12,195 bases of DNA from Pelotomaculum sp. UBA4789 (GTDB lineage Bacteria > Bacillota > Desulfotomaculia > Desulfotomaculales > Pelotomaculaceae): positions 1-12,195 of the forward strand of contig DHGV01000094.1 of assembly GCA_002402945.1 (NCBI GenBank), in the 5' to 3' direction. The number at the start of each line of letters is the position of its first letter. The first letter of the stretch is position 1. The notes under the pieces are model-generated. The model did no database searches, was not told where the DNA came from, and saw only the letters and a program-made list of their open reading frames with translations. This document shows positions 4,664-12,195 of this stretch, in pieces. The position numbers and the translations under genes are program-made.

Positions 4664-4930
4664 ATGGGATCAAAAACAGGCGCACTGCTTCAAATGCTCG
4701 AAAATAAAAGCGAAATCAATATTTGCATTTATATTGATGACGGGTTGGAAGTAAACGACAGGCCCCTCAGCAAAGTCACCTGCAGAGTAAGGGATGACCT
4801 GCTCATTCTCAATAAAATGATACCAATCCCTGTCAATGATCACTATATAGCCAGCCTGGAAGATGACAAAGCGGAAATAATATTCTTGGACCCTGATCAC
4901 CAGGTTGTCCACGTTAAAATTGTTATTTAG
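4664..4930 (+). CDS. Small conserved-looking protein of unknown function downstream of degV
   Basis: I do not recognise this 88-residue acidic protein. It has an AAGGAG ribosome binding site (4651-4656) 7 bases before an ATG and starts 18 bases after the degV stop, so it is almost certainly cotranscribed with it. The sequence alternates hydrophobic and polar residues (INICIYIDDGLEVN, VTCRVRDDLLILN, KAEIIFLD, QVVHVKIVI), which suggests an all-beta domain. There is no signal peptide, membrane segment or metal motif. The two cysteines (C21, C40) are not paired in a motif. A minus-strand frame of similar length lacks a ribosome binding site and is a shadow. Confidence 0.75.
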   Translation: MGSKTGALLQMLENKSEINICIYIDDGLEVNDRPLSKVTCRVRDDLLILNKMIPIPVNDHYIASLEDDKAEIIFLDPDHQVVHVKIVI

Positions 4931-4956
4931 TCGGTGATGATTAAAGGAGAATTTCT

Positions 4957-5325
4957 TTGGCTGTAAAAATTACCTGGACCATAGCGCCGTCCTGTACGGA
5001 TCAGGAGTCACCGAGCAAAACCCGCCTGCGCGTAACTGCGGCCAACACGGGAAATTCACCGGTAAAAATAACGGAAATAGGGATCAGGCACCCCAGAAAA
5101 TCCCGGCGGGAATTTGAAACCATTGAACGCCTGGAGATTCTTTTAGGGCCCTCGGAAAAGGCCAGCGCTTATTTTGAAAGAGATCAGATAAACGGTCTGC
5201 AGCGGTATGACACAATTTTCGCCAAAGATGATACCGGGGCTATGTATTATCCCGATACAGGCTTGGCTGCAAAAATCAGCCGTTTCCTATGGTGGCGTTT
5301 TTGTCTTAAATCCATGAAAGACTAA
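4957..5325 (+). CDS. Small protein of unknown function, possible beta-sandwich fold
   Basis: This 122-residue protein starts at a TTG preceded by AAAGGAGA (4943-4950) with 6-base spacing, 26 bases after the preceding gene. It begins VKITWTIAPSC and contains TRLRVTAANTGNSPVKITEIGI, a pattern typical of immunoglobulin-like or fibronectin-like beta-sandwiches in which a loop follows 'NTGNSPV'. No secretion signal is visible, so it is probably cytoplasmic. The C-terminal part ends in an aromatic and basic stretch (SRFLWWRFCLKSMKD) that could contact a membrane. I cannot assign a family. The TTG is the only start with a ribosome binding site. Confidence 0.72.
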   Translation: MAVKITWTIAPSCTDQESPSKTRLRVTAANTGNSPVKITEIGIRHPRKSRREFETIERLEILLGPSEKASAYFERDQINGLQRYDTIFAKDDTGAMYYPDTGLAAKISRFLWWRFCLKSMKD

Positions 5326-5364
5326 ATAATATTTAATTTTTGATAATTTATGATCTATTATTTA
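5323..5364 (+). terminator. Weak AT-only inverted repeat after the degV group
   Basis: TAAATAATA (5323-5331, overlapping the stop codon) and TATTATTTA (5356-5364) can pair over 9 A-T pairs around a 24-base loop. There is no GC stem and no proper U-tract, so termination here would be inefficient. The following small membrane gene may be partly cotranscribed. Confidence 0.2.
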
Positions 5365-5412
5365 AAGTTTGCGGTATTATATAAGTAATAACTTTACTGG
5401 GGGAGTGGACTT

Positions 5413-5622
5413 ATGGATCCTTCGCTGCAATATTTTCAGAGCCATATGTGGCTTTTTACAGCCCTTGTCATTTGGAGTCTTATCTGGAAGGCTTTAGCCC
5501 TCTGGCACTCCGCGCGCAATAACCAGTTGGCCTGGTATATTATGCTGATTTTTATTAACACAGCCGGTATACTTGAAATAATATACCTCCTGTTTTTCCG
5601 AAGAAAAAGGACCATCTTCTAA
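5413..5622 (+). CDS. DUF5652-type small membrane protein
   Basis: This 69-residue protein has two hydrophobic helices, roughly residues 12-32 (MWLFTALVIWSLIWKALALW) and 41-61 (WYIMLIFINTAGILEIIYLLFF). A short polar turn HSARNNQLA joins them and the tail is basic (RRKRTIF). By the positive-inside rule both termini or the tail should face the cytoplasm. The WKALALWHSARN and INTAGILEIIYL segments match what I remember of the DUF5652 family, whose function is unknown. The gene has a strong GGGGGAGTGG ribosome binding site before the ATG and stands 87 bases after the preceding gene. A TATTATATAAG stretch at 5375-5385 could be its -10 region, but no good -35 box accompanies it. A strong terminator follows. 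Confidence 0.85.
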   Translation: MDPSLQYFQSHMWLFTALVIWSLIWKALALWHSARNNQLAWYIMLIFINTAGILEIIYLLFFRRKRTIF

Positions 5623-5645
5623 ACAACAAACGCATCATGAAATGA

Positions 5646-5675
5646 AACCCCGCCATCACTGGCGGGGTTGTTTTT
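5646..5675. terminator. Strong terminator between convergent genes
   Basis: AACCCCGCCA (5646-5655) and TGGCGGGGTT (5660-5669) form a perfect 10-bp stem with a TCAC loop, followed on the plus strand by GTTTTTA. It ends the small membrane gene. On the minus strand it starts 4 bases past the stop of the thiamine-diphosphate enzyme and is followed by a weaker TTTCATTTC, so it probably serves both. Confidence 0.9.
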
Positions 5676-7251
5676 ATACCATGGATTTAACAGGTGCGGT
5701 GATGACTTCCAATAAAACTGTCCGGCCTGACCCGACAGCCTGTTTGATCGCCTCTTCAATTTCTGCCGGGTCCTCGACCCTGAACCCTTCGGCGCCGCAG
5801 GCTTTTGCCAGGTGCACAAAATCCGGTGTGGGCAGTTCTTGGCCACAGGGCTTCAATCCTTGGGCAGCCATCTGGTTATTAACAACTATTATGGTTATTG
5901 CTAAATTATAGCGGACACAGGTAAGCAGCTCGCTCATTGAAGCGATCATTCCGTCGTCACCGACAATTGCGATAACAGTCCTGTCCCTGTCGGCAAGCTT
6001 GGCCCCAATGGCAGCCGGCAGGCCGCTCCCTATGCTTTGCCACATACTTGAAAGCAGAACATCCTGGTTTTCTACCAGGTACCCTACATCAAACCAGTGG
6101 GAAAACTCCCCCACGTCCACAGTAATAACCGATTTGGGAGGCACAACCTGGTTCAGGGCTGACATCAGCCTTAAGGGATGGATCGGCCTGTCCTTGTTTT
6201 CCCTGGCCCGGGCTGCCACCTGCTTGACGTGCAGGGCCTCCTCTTTTATTTTCCCCACCCATTCCTGGTTGACAGCATAATTTTCAAGATCATGCATGAT
6301 CACTTCTATAAGAAGCCCCAGGTCCCCGCTGGCGGCAGCATGCGCGTTTACAGAAATATATTCGGGTCGCGCAGCCAATTGGATGATTCTAATACTTTCG
6401 GGAAAAAGCTGTTTTTCACAGGAAATATTGCCGATCAAGATCAGGCAGTCAGCTTCGTTGACTATAGAGGGTAGATAAGTTTCCCCCATCCCTCCCAGGT
6501 TTCGTTTGAAAGATCCCCTGATCACACTCTTGGCCTCCCGGGCCACGATCAGGCCTGATCCTATTTTATGTGATAATTCCAAGATCTGGTAGAGTGCATC
6601 TTCTGCCCCCCTGCCCAGCACAATCAGCGGTTTTTTTGTGTCCCTTATGGCCTCGATGATATTTTCATTGCTGCCGGAAAAAACCGGAGGCTTGATGATT
6701 TCAATGATATCAACCGGCAGCGTGTCCAGGGAAACGGGTTTGGCAAAAACATCCTTGGGCACTGTGATATGCGCCGCTGAGAAATCAAGATAAGCCTCCC
6801 TGACAGCTAAAGCAAAGATTTCCGCCACGGAAACAGGTTCTATCAGGAGTGAAGTAAATTTAGAGAAACTCCTGTACAACAGCTGCTGGTCAAAATACTG
6901 TTTTGTATTGGCGCCGATTTTTTTTGTCTCTGCCTGCCCCGTAATAGCCAATACCGGGCTTCCATCCAAACATGCGTCTGCCAGCCCGTTCAGCAGGCTG
7001 ACCGCGCCAGGTCCTGCAGATGCTGTACATACGGCCAGCCTGCCGGTCAGCCTGGCCTCGTAAGCAGCCATAAAAGCGGCATTGGCTTCATTCGTGGCGG
7101 CAATAAATTCAATTTTCTGCCGGCGGTCCAATGCATCCATTAATGGGAATATGGCATCACCGTGGACTCCGTAAATCCTTTCCACACCCCATTCGGCCAG
7201 CTGGGCCAGGATAAAGTCAGCAACACTGCCATTTATACGCACCTGGTTCAC
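5674..7251 (-). CDS. Thiamine-diphosphate enzyme of the acetolactate synthase/pyruvate oxidase family
   Basis: This 525-residue enzyme has the three-domain layout of the family. The PYR domain (about 7-170) carries the cofactor-activating glutamate E55 in ATNEANAAF. A central Rossmann-like domain spans about 190-325. The PP domain (about 360-515) has GDDG at 431-434 and NN at 458-459, the Mg-ThDP binding signature. Such enzymes decarboxylate pyruvate or similar 2-oxo acids and either condense the product or oxidise it; the sequence alone does not say which. The stretch SMSELLTCVRYNLAITIIVVNNQ looks more like pyruvate oxidase-type proteins than biosynthetic IlvB, and no ilvN or ilvC is adjacent. 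The frame opens at a GTG at 7251, but a second GTG at 7242-7240 has a better-placed AAAGGGTGA and may be the true start. The gene is monocistronic, divergent from the penicillin-binding protein. Confidence 0.85.
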   Translation of the reverse strand: MNQVRINGSVADFILAQLAEWGVERIYGVHGDAIFPLMDALDRRQKIEFIAATNEANAAFMAAYEARLTGRLAVCTASAGPGAVSLLNGLADACLDGSPVLAITGQAETKKIGANTKQYFDQQLLYRSFSKFTSLLIEPVSVAEIFALAVREAYLDFSAAHITVPKDVFAKPVSLDTLPVDIIEIIKPPVFSGSNENIIEAIRDTKKPLIVLGRGAEDALYQILELSHKIGSGLIVAREAKSVIRGSFKRNLGGMGETYLPSIVNEADCLILIGNISCEKQLFPESIRIIQLAARPEYISVNAHAAASGDLGLLIEVIMHDLENYAVNQEWVGKIKEEALHVKQVAARARENKDRPIHPLRLMSALNQVVPPKSVITVDVGEFSHWFDVGYLVENQDVLLSSMWQSIGSGLPAAIGAKLADRDRTVIAIVGDDGMIASMSELLTCVRYNLAITIIVVNNQMAAQGLKPCGQELPTPDFVHLAKACGAEGFRVEDPAEIEEAIKQAVGSGRTVLLEVITAPVKSMV

Positions 7252-7342
7252 CCTTTCTTTTTATCTCAGAAATTAACACTGTCATATAATTCATTCATCG
7301 GTAATTAAAATAATCCTGCACCCGGTGGATTCAGAAATTATT

Positions 7343-7370
7343 TTGGAAATGATCAGTGATATGTTATAAT
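7343..7370 (+). promoter_or_regulatory. Sigma-A promoter of the penicillin-binding protein gene
   Basis: TTGGAA (7343-7348) and a perfect TATAAT (7365-7370) are separated by 16 bases. The start codon lies about 30 bases downstream of the -10 box, after GGGGAGGG. The intervening 7252-7342 region is AT-rich and must hold the divergent promoter of the thiamine-diphosphate enzyme, for which I see no convincing boxes. Confidence 0.75.
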
Positions 7371-7399
7371 TCTTTTAACTTTGGGGAGGGATATAAACT

Positions 7400-9682
7400 G
7401 TGTCTCGAAAGAAAAAAACAAAAAAAAGATTAAATATTTTCCGTTTGGCTATCCTTGTGCTGATCCTGCTTGTACTTGCCGGCGGCGCTGTTTCGATTGG
7501 CCTGGTTTATGCCAGTGTTAAAGACATGCCCGTGCTCAGCCCGGAAATGCTGGAATCAGGCGCATCTACAAATATTTATGACAAGGATGGCAAGCTAATA
7601 ACACAGATCGGGGTCAGAAACAGCGTCCCCGTTGATATTAAGGCAGTTCCCGATCTGGTCAAAAATGCCTTTATTTCCATTGAAGACCCTGCTTTCTACA
7701 AGCACCACGGCATCAGCTTCCGCGGCATAGCCAGGTCTGCCGTTAATAACCTGCTTTCCAGATCCAGAGAGGAGGGCGGCAGCACCATCACCCAGCAGCT
7801 GGTAAGAATATCAATGCTGAGTCCGGAAAAGACGATCAAGAGAAAAATCCAGGAAGCCGTCTTGGCCATACAGGTCGAAAGGCGGTATACCAAGGATGAA
7901 ATCCTGGAGATGTATTTAAATAATGTTTACCTTGGTGAGGGCGCGTACGGTATCCAGTCCGCGTCACAGATCTATTTTGCCAAGACCATTGACCAGCTGG
8001 GACTGGAAGAGGCAGCCCTGCTGGCCGGCCTGCCCCAGGCCCCCAGCGCTTACAATCCCTTCTATGATCCGGCGGCGGCAGTAGCCAGGCGCAATAGTGT
8101 GCTGGACAGCATGGTGCGCAACAAATACATCAGCGCCGGCGAAGCGGAAAACGCCAAGAAAAAAGAACTACAGCTTGAAACAAAAGATGTGGCCGGCCGC
8201 CAGTACCCCTATCCTTATTTTCTCGACTATATAACGGACGAGTTAATTGCAAAGTTCGGCGAGGCCTCGTTTTACAAGGGCGGCTTGAAAGTTTATACAA
8301 CTATAGACACGGACATCCAGTTATATGCCGAAAACGCCATGGCCAGGGCAGCCAACTTTCCTTCATCTGAAACGGATAAAAACGGCATGATGCAGCCCGA
8401 GGGCGCTGCTGTCGTTCTTGATCCCAATACAGGATATATTAAGGCATTAGTCGGCGGCCGTGAGCACACCCAAAGGAGACAGTGGAACAGGGCCACCCAA
8501 ACCACCCGCCAGCCCGGCTCAGCATTTAAACCAATAGCGGTTTACGGCCCGGCAGTAGAATACAACGGATTAGGGCCTGCTTCTGTTGTCGATGATATCC
8601 CGGTGAAATACGGTTCTTACGAGCCAAATAATTTTGACGGCAGGTACCGTGGCTTGATTAACCTGCGCACGGCTATTACTAATTCTGTCAATGTCGCTGC
8701 GGTTAAAATAATGGTAGATTATGTCGGCATTGAAAACGCCATTGAATTTGCCTCCAAACTCGGTATTGAATTGGATTCGTCCAGACATGGGGCTAGCATG
8801 GCGCTCGGCGGGCTTGACAACGGGGTAACCCCGCTGCAGATGGCAAGCGCTTTCGGCGCCTTCGCCAACCAAGGGGTTTACAACAAACCTGTTGCCATTT
8901 TGAAGGTCGAAAAAATGGACGGGGTTATCCTGGAACAGGCTATTCCAAAACAGCGGCAGGCGATGAAGGCAACCACAGCTTACATCATCACGGATATGCT
9001 GAAATCAGTAGTGGAAAGCGGCACCGGAACCGGAGCTCAGCTCAGCCGGCCGGTGGCCGGGAAAACCGGTACCACCGATGAAGGAAAGGATCTCTGGTTT
9101 GTCGGGTACACACCTGAGCTTGTGGCGGCGGTATGGATCGGCTATGATCAGCCTGAGGCAATGCCGCAGGCTTATGGTGGCACTTATCCCACCAGAATAT
9201 GGCAGGAAATCATGAGCAAGGCACTGAGCGGCATACCAGTCAAAAACTTCACTGTGCCCTCCGGGATAGTATCCGCAACGGTTGACGGCAAGTCCGGCCT
9301 GCTGCCGGGGCCGAATACTCCGGGCGACAGCCTGGTAACTGATATTTTTGCCGAGGGGACGGTCCCCACCGTCACAGATAATATGCACGGCTATGTCCAG
9401 GTTTGCGCCGTAAGCGGCCAGCTGCCGACCTCTTACTGTCCCAATGTTGTGACTAAACCTTTAATCAAATTGCCATACAGCGTTCCTTCCATAGTTGAAG
9501 ATTACAAACTCCGCGCGCCGTCGGAGCTTTGTACGGTACACGGCTCCGGAAAGGCTCCGGTTGTGACACCCGGCAGTTCAAACAGCGTTCCAAATGGGTC
9601 GCAGAATAATGACAATAATAACAAGGTTGATAATGGTGTGATAACTGACAAACCAAGCATTATCCCCAAACCAGCCCGGTGA
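7400..9682 (+). CDS. Class A penicillin-binding protein (PBP1A-type glycosyltransferase/transpeptidase)
   Basis: This 760-residue bifunctional cell-wall synthase polymerises lipid II and cross-links the glycan strands outside the membrane. A basic cytoplasmic tail (RKKKTKKR) precedes one membrane anchor at about 13-37. The GT51 domain (about 50-225) has catalytic E95 in EDPAFYKHHG, GGSTITQQLVR at 127-136, E160 in QVERRYTKDEILEMYLN, and LPQAPSAYNP at 211-220. The transpeptidase domain has S374/K377 (GSAFKP), SVN at 429-431 and KTG at 555-557. All key residues are present. A C-terminal region with two cysteine pairs (C669/C680, C711) leads to a Ser/Asn-rich low-complexity tail from about 722. 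The start is a GTG with GGGGAGGG at 7383-7390. It stands alone between its own promoter and a shared terminator; no other cell-wall gene adjoins it. Confidence 0.95.
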   Translation: MSRKKKTKKRLNIFRLAILVLILLVLAGGAVSIGLVYASVKDMPVLSPEMLESGASTNIYDKDGKLITQIGVRNSVPVDIKAVPDLVKNAFISIEDPAFYKHHGISFRGIARSAVNNLLSRSREEGGSTITQQLVRISMLSPEKTIKRKIQEAVLAIQVERRYTKDEILEMYLNNVYLGEGAYGIQSASQIYFAKTIDQLGLEEAALLAGLPQAPSAYNPFYDPAAAVARRNSVLDSMVRNKYISAGEAENAKKKELQLETKDVAGRQYPYPYFLDYITDELIAKFGEASFYKGGLKVYTTIDTDIQLYAENAMARAANFPSSETDKNGMMQPEGAAVVLDPNTGYIKALVGGREHTQRRQWNRATQTTRQPGSAFKPIAVYGPAVEYNGLGPASVVDDIPVKYGSYEPNNFDGRYRGLINLRTAITNSVNVAAVKIMVDYVGIENAIEFASKLGIELDSSRHGASMALGGLDNGVTPLQMASAFGAFANQGVYNKPVAILKVEKMDGVILEQAIPKQRQAMKATTAYIITDMLKSVVESGTGTGAQLSRPVAGKTGTTDEGKDLWFVGYTPELVAAVWIGYDQPEAMPQAYGGTYPTRIWQEIMSKALSGIPVKNFTVPSGIVSATVDGKSGLLPGPNTPGDSLVTDIFAEGTVPTVTDNMHGYVQVCAVSGQLPTSYCPNVVTKPLIKLPYSVPSIVEDYKLRAPSELCTVHGSGKAPVVTPGSSNSVPNGSQNNDNNNKVDNGVITDKPSIIPKPAR

Positions 9683-9720
9683 GCATAGTCTGTGCCAGTT
9701 GTTGACTTGTTGAATTATAA

Positions 9721-9756
9721 AAAAACCGGGTTCGTGAAATGCGCCCCGGTTTTTTT
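9721..9756. terminator. Bidirectional terminator between the PBP gene and mutS2
   Basis: AAAAACCGGG (9721-9730) and CCCGGTTTTT (9745-9754) form a 10-bp stem with a 14-base loop. The plus transcript continues with a run of seven T residues, and the minus transcript likewise has AAAAAAA before and TTTTTTT after the stem. It lies 38 bases after the PBP stop and 2 bases beyond the mutS2 stop, so it fits both convergent genes. Confidence 0.88.
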
Positions 9757-9758
9757 GC

Positions 9759-12119
9759 CTAATGAGCCAATTCCACTATCGTCACGCCGTATCCCCCTTC
9801 ACCGTGTTCACCCAGGCGAAAAGATTTCACGCGGCGGTGCCCTTTTAATAGTTTATGGACTGCCGTCCTCAATGAACCGGTGCCCTTGCCATGGATCAGA
9901 GTTACCCTGGGCAGGCCGGCCAGGTAAGCGTCATCCAGATATTTTTCCACATTTGATAGGGCCTCATCTGCATACTGGCCTCTTAAATTCAACTCTACAG
10001 ATATGTCGCGCGCTTTGTCCATGATCATACCTGACACTTCACTCTGTCCCCAGCTTTCTTTTGGCTTATCAACTGTGCGCAGTTCCTTAAGCGGCACATT
10101 CATTTTAATGATGCCCACCTGTACCTGCACATCGTCCCCCGGGCCGGGCGGTGCGATAACGTGACCCCGCTGGTTGTACTTGGGCAGGAATACTTCCTGC
10201 CCGGCGCGCAGCACCGCCGGGATCTGTCCTGAATAAACTTTTTCCGGAACAGCACGGCTGACTTTGCGCTGCAGCCTGCCGATCTTCTCCCTGGCCTCCT
10301 GGACGGCGCTCTCCCTGGCCCTGGTTGTTTCTGCGGCGATTTTCTCTCTGAGTTCCCTTACAGCAGACTCAGCCTCAATTTTCACCGAGCTGACCAGTGA
10401 CCGCGCCTCTTCCCCGGCCTTAGCCAGGATGGCTTCCCGTCTCCCGGAGAGATCAGCCTCCAGTCTTTCGTGTTTCTCCTTGATTGTCCGTGCCTCTGCA
10501 GCCAGTTCAGCAGCTGCCGCCCGGTCGGATTCAGCCTCCTGCTGGGCTTTTTCCAGGTTATGCATCAGCTCTTCAAACTTTATCTGTTCCACTGATAAAA
10601 AATCTCTGGCTCTTTTAACCAGCCCGGCTGGGAGCCCCAGCCTCAGGGCAATTTCAAAAGCATTGCTGCGTCCCGGCTTGCCGATCAACAGCCGGTATGT
10701 CGGCCTTAAGGTTACCGTGTCAAACTCGACACTGGCGTTTTCCACCCGGTCGCGGGTGAAGGCAAAGTTTTTCAGCTCGCTGTAATGAGTGGTGGCAATG
10801 GTCCTGACACCGGCTGTATGCAGCGCCTCCAGGATCGCCTGGGCCAGGGCGGCGCCTTCGATGGGGTCAGTGCCGGCGCCCAGCTCGTCCAACAGCACCA
10901 GGCTGTCCCTGCCGGCCCTGCCGATGATCTCGACAATATTGGTCATGTGTGAGGAAAAAGTGCTCAGCGATTGTTCGATGCTCTGCTCATCACCGATATC
11001 CGTGAATACACATTGAAATATACCCACCCTGGTATTTTCACCTGCCGGTATGTGCAGCCCGGACTGGGCCATCAGGACAAGCAACCCGGCCGTTTTCAGG
11101 GCTACTGTCTTGCCGCCGGTGTTGGGCCCGGTTATGATCAGCGTGTCAAAATCTTCCCCCAGGCGGATATTTATCGGGACAACGTCACCCTTCAACAGCG
11201 GGTGCCTGGCCTGCCTGATATCCAGAAAGGCCTCCCCTTCCAGGCTTGGCGCCCACGCGTTGAGAAACTGGCTGTACCTAGCCCTGGCCAGGATAAAATC
11301 CAGCTCCCCGAGCGTGTTCAAGGTGGTTTCAATGCTCTCCAGGTGCTGAGCCACTCCTTCTGACAGGGCGGCAAGGATCCTCTGGATTTCCTGTTTTTCT
11401 GTTACGGTCAAACGCCTGAGCTCATTATTTTTTTCCACCACAGCCATCGGCTCGACAAACAGGGTGGCGCCGCTCGCAGACTGGTCATGAATGATACCCG
11501 GTACCTGCCCGCGGTATTCAATTTTAACCGGAACGACATAACGCCCTTCCCTGATAGTTACTATAGGATCTTGTAAATATTTCTGGTAATTGGGAGAGCG
11601 GATCATGTTTTCAAGGTATTTTTTTATATCGAGCTGGGCGCCCACCAGTTTTTTTCGTGTGCGCGCCAGTTCCGGCGAAGCGTTATCGGCAATTTCCCCG
11701 CCGGGTAAAATAGCCTTCTTGATCCTTGCTTCCAGGTCCGGCAGGGGTACAATAAAAAAAGCCAACTCATTCAGCAAAGGGTAGCTTTCCTGTCTCTCGT
11801 GCAGAAAATTTTTTATAATTCTTCCTGCTGTGAGTGTATCAGAAACCGCAACCAACTCTTCCGGTTCAAGGACAGCTCCCCGGCCGGCCCGCAGCAGCGG
11901 GTTCCTGACGTCTTTCCAGCCTCCCATCTCAGCGGTAGGTTCAAACCTTAACAGCTTCCTGCCTTCACTGACCTCATCCTGCCACCTGCGGATAACATCC
12001 GGATCATCGACGGGCCTGAGCGCCAGGGCCTTCTCTCTGCCAAGCGGCGAGCCGGCAAAAGAAGCCAGCTGTTCCAGCACTTTATGATATTCCAGCCTTT
12101 TTAAAGTCTTTTCTTCCAT
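9759..12119 (-). CDS. mutS2: MutS2 (RqcU-type) ATPase with C-terminal Smr domain
   Basis: MutS2 lacks the mismatch-binding domain of MutS. Family members are linked to suppression of recombination and, more recently, to splitting collided ribosomes. This 786-residue copy is full length. The lever/core region occupies about 1-300 and includes GRYVVPVKIEYRGQVPGIIH and SASGATLFVEP. The ATPase follows, with Walker A GPNTGGKT at 331-338, STFSSHM at 386-392, Walker B LVLLDELGAGTDP at 407-419 and the TTHYSELK switch at 443-450. A charged coiled coil covers about 510-620, a KOW-like segment about 638-685 and the Smr nuclease domain about 708-785 with LNLRG at 710-714 and HGKGTG at 743-748. The Smr domain has L-N-L-R rather than the common L-D-L-R/H; both types occur, as far as I recall. 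The ATG at 12119 follows AGGAAGG with 7-base spacing. Confidence 0.96.
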   Translation of the reverse strand: MEEKTLKRLEYHKVLEQLASFAGSPLGREKALALRPVDDPDVIRRWQDEVSEGRKLLRFEPTAEMGGWKDVRNPLLRAGRGAVLEPEELVAVSDTLTAGRIIKNFLHERQESYPLLNELAFFIVPLPDLEARIKKAILPGGEIADNASPELARTRKKLVGAQLDIKKYLENMIRSPNYQKYLQDPIVTIREGRYVVPVKIEYRGQVPGIIHDQSASGATLFVEPMAVVEKNNELRRLTVTEKQEIQRILAALSEGVAQHLESIETTLNTLGELDFILARARYSQFLNAWAPSLEGEAFLDIRQARHPLLKGDVVPINIRLGEDFDTLIITGPNTGGKTVALKTAGLLVLMAQSGLHIPAGENTRVGIFQCVFTDIGDEQSIEQSLSTFSSHMTNIVEIIGRAGRDSLVLLDELGAGTDPIEGAALAQAILEALHTAGVRTIATTHYSELKNFAFTRDRVENASVEFDTVTLRPTYRLLIGKPGRSNAFEIALRLGLPAGLVKRARDFLSVEQIKFEELMHNLEKAQQEAESDRAAAAELAAEARTIKEKHERLEADLSGRREAILAKAGEEARSLVSSVKIEAESAVRELREKIAAETTRARESAVQEAREKIGRLQRKVSRAVPEKVYSGQIPAVLRAGQEVFLPKYNQRGHVIAPPGPGDDVQVQVGIIKMNVPLKELRTVDKPKESWGQSEVSGMIMDKARDISVELNLRGQYADEALSNVEKYLDDAYLAGLPRVTLIHGKGTGSLRTAVHKLLKGHRRVKSFRLGEHGEGGYGVTIVELAH

Positions 12120-12195
12120 CTATATGCCTTCCTGTTATGAAATGGTGCCCGCCAATATTGCACAACCATCCCGATCGGGGACATACCTCAGCTAT
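12120..12195. other. mutS2 leader region up to the window edge
   Basis: It holds the mutS2 ribosome binding site (plus-strand CCTTCCT at 12127-12133) and a short perfect palindrome CCCGATCGGG at 12170-12179. No promoter or upstream gene can be identified in the 76 bases available. Confidence 0.4.

Noticed and set aside
10264..11363. Long plus-strand frames opposite mutS2
   Set aside because: They are antisense shadows of a high-GC coding region without ribosome binding sites or recognisable motifs.
12170..12179. CCCGATCGGG palindrome upstream of mutS2 as an operator or a variant of the 20-bp palindrome
   Set aside because: It is only 10 bp with no sequence relation to the 20-mer, and such palindromes are expected by chance in 12 kb.

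Overview
The window looks like a chromosomal segment of a Gram-positive, low-to-mid GC Firmicute. A Clostridia/Peptococcaceae-type organism is my inference. It rests on strong AGGAGG-type ribosome binding sites with frequent TTG/GTG starts, an AbrB/SpoVT-type regulator with a four-cysteine tail, MutS2 with a C-terminal Smr domain, a Gram-positive-style class A penicillin-binding protein, a DegV protein, a tRNA with encoded CCA, and debris of IS3, IS21 and ISLre2 elements. No ribosomal RNA is present to settle the taxonomy.

Left part (1-1740) is a graveyard of nested mobile elements. An IS3-like element end (1-215) carries the first codons of its HTH protein, a good sigma-A promoter and four ~31-bp tandem repeats. 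It cuts off the N-terminus of a tyrosine recombinase that still has every catalytic residue (216-1029). The recombinase element ends in a cluster of TTATGTAAAG-type sites (1035-1143), and its last site abuts the middle of the Walker A codons of an IS21-type istB gene (1144-1570). The order of events can be read from this: IS21 first, then the recombinase element, then the IS3-like element.

Middle part (1740-3800), all on the minus strand: an abrB-like regulator with its own promoter and terminator, a tRNA-Leu(UAA) gene with promoter and terminator, and a decayed ISLre2-family transposase (2527-3593). Inside the dead transposase sit three identical copies of the perfect 20-bp palindrome CCTGCCTGCCGGCAGGCAGG. 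Removing 20 bp restores the reading frame at two of them. The third sits exactly where about 45 family residues are missing. This is the most unusual signal in the window.

Right part (3800-12195) is ordinary housekeeping DNA. A plus-strand group holds degV and two small unrecognised proteins, followed by a two-helix DUF5652-type membrane protein ending in a strong terminator. Convergent to it is a stand-alone thiamine-diphosphate enzyme of the acetolactate synthase/pyruvate oxidase family (minus). Divergent from that is a class A penicillin-binding protein (plus) with a near-consensus promoter. It is convergent with mutS2 (minus), and the two share a bidirectional terminator. I see no intact novel multi-gene system; the novelty lies in the palindromic micro-insertions and in the layered recombination sites.
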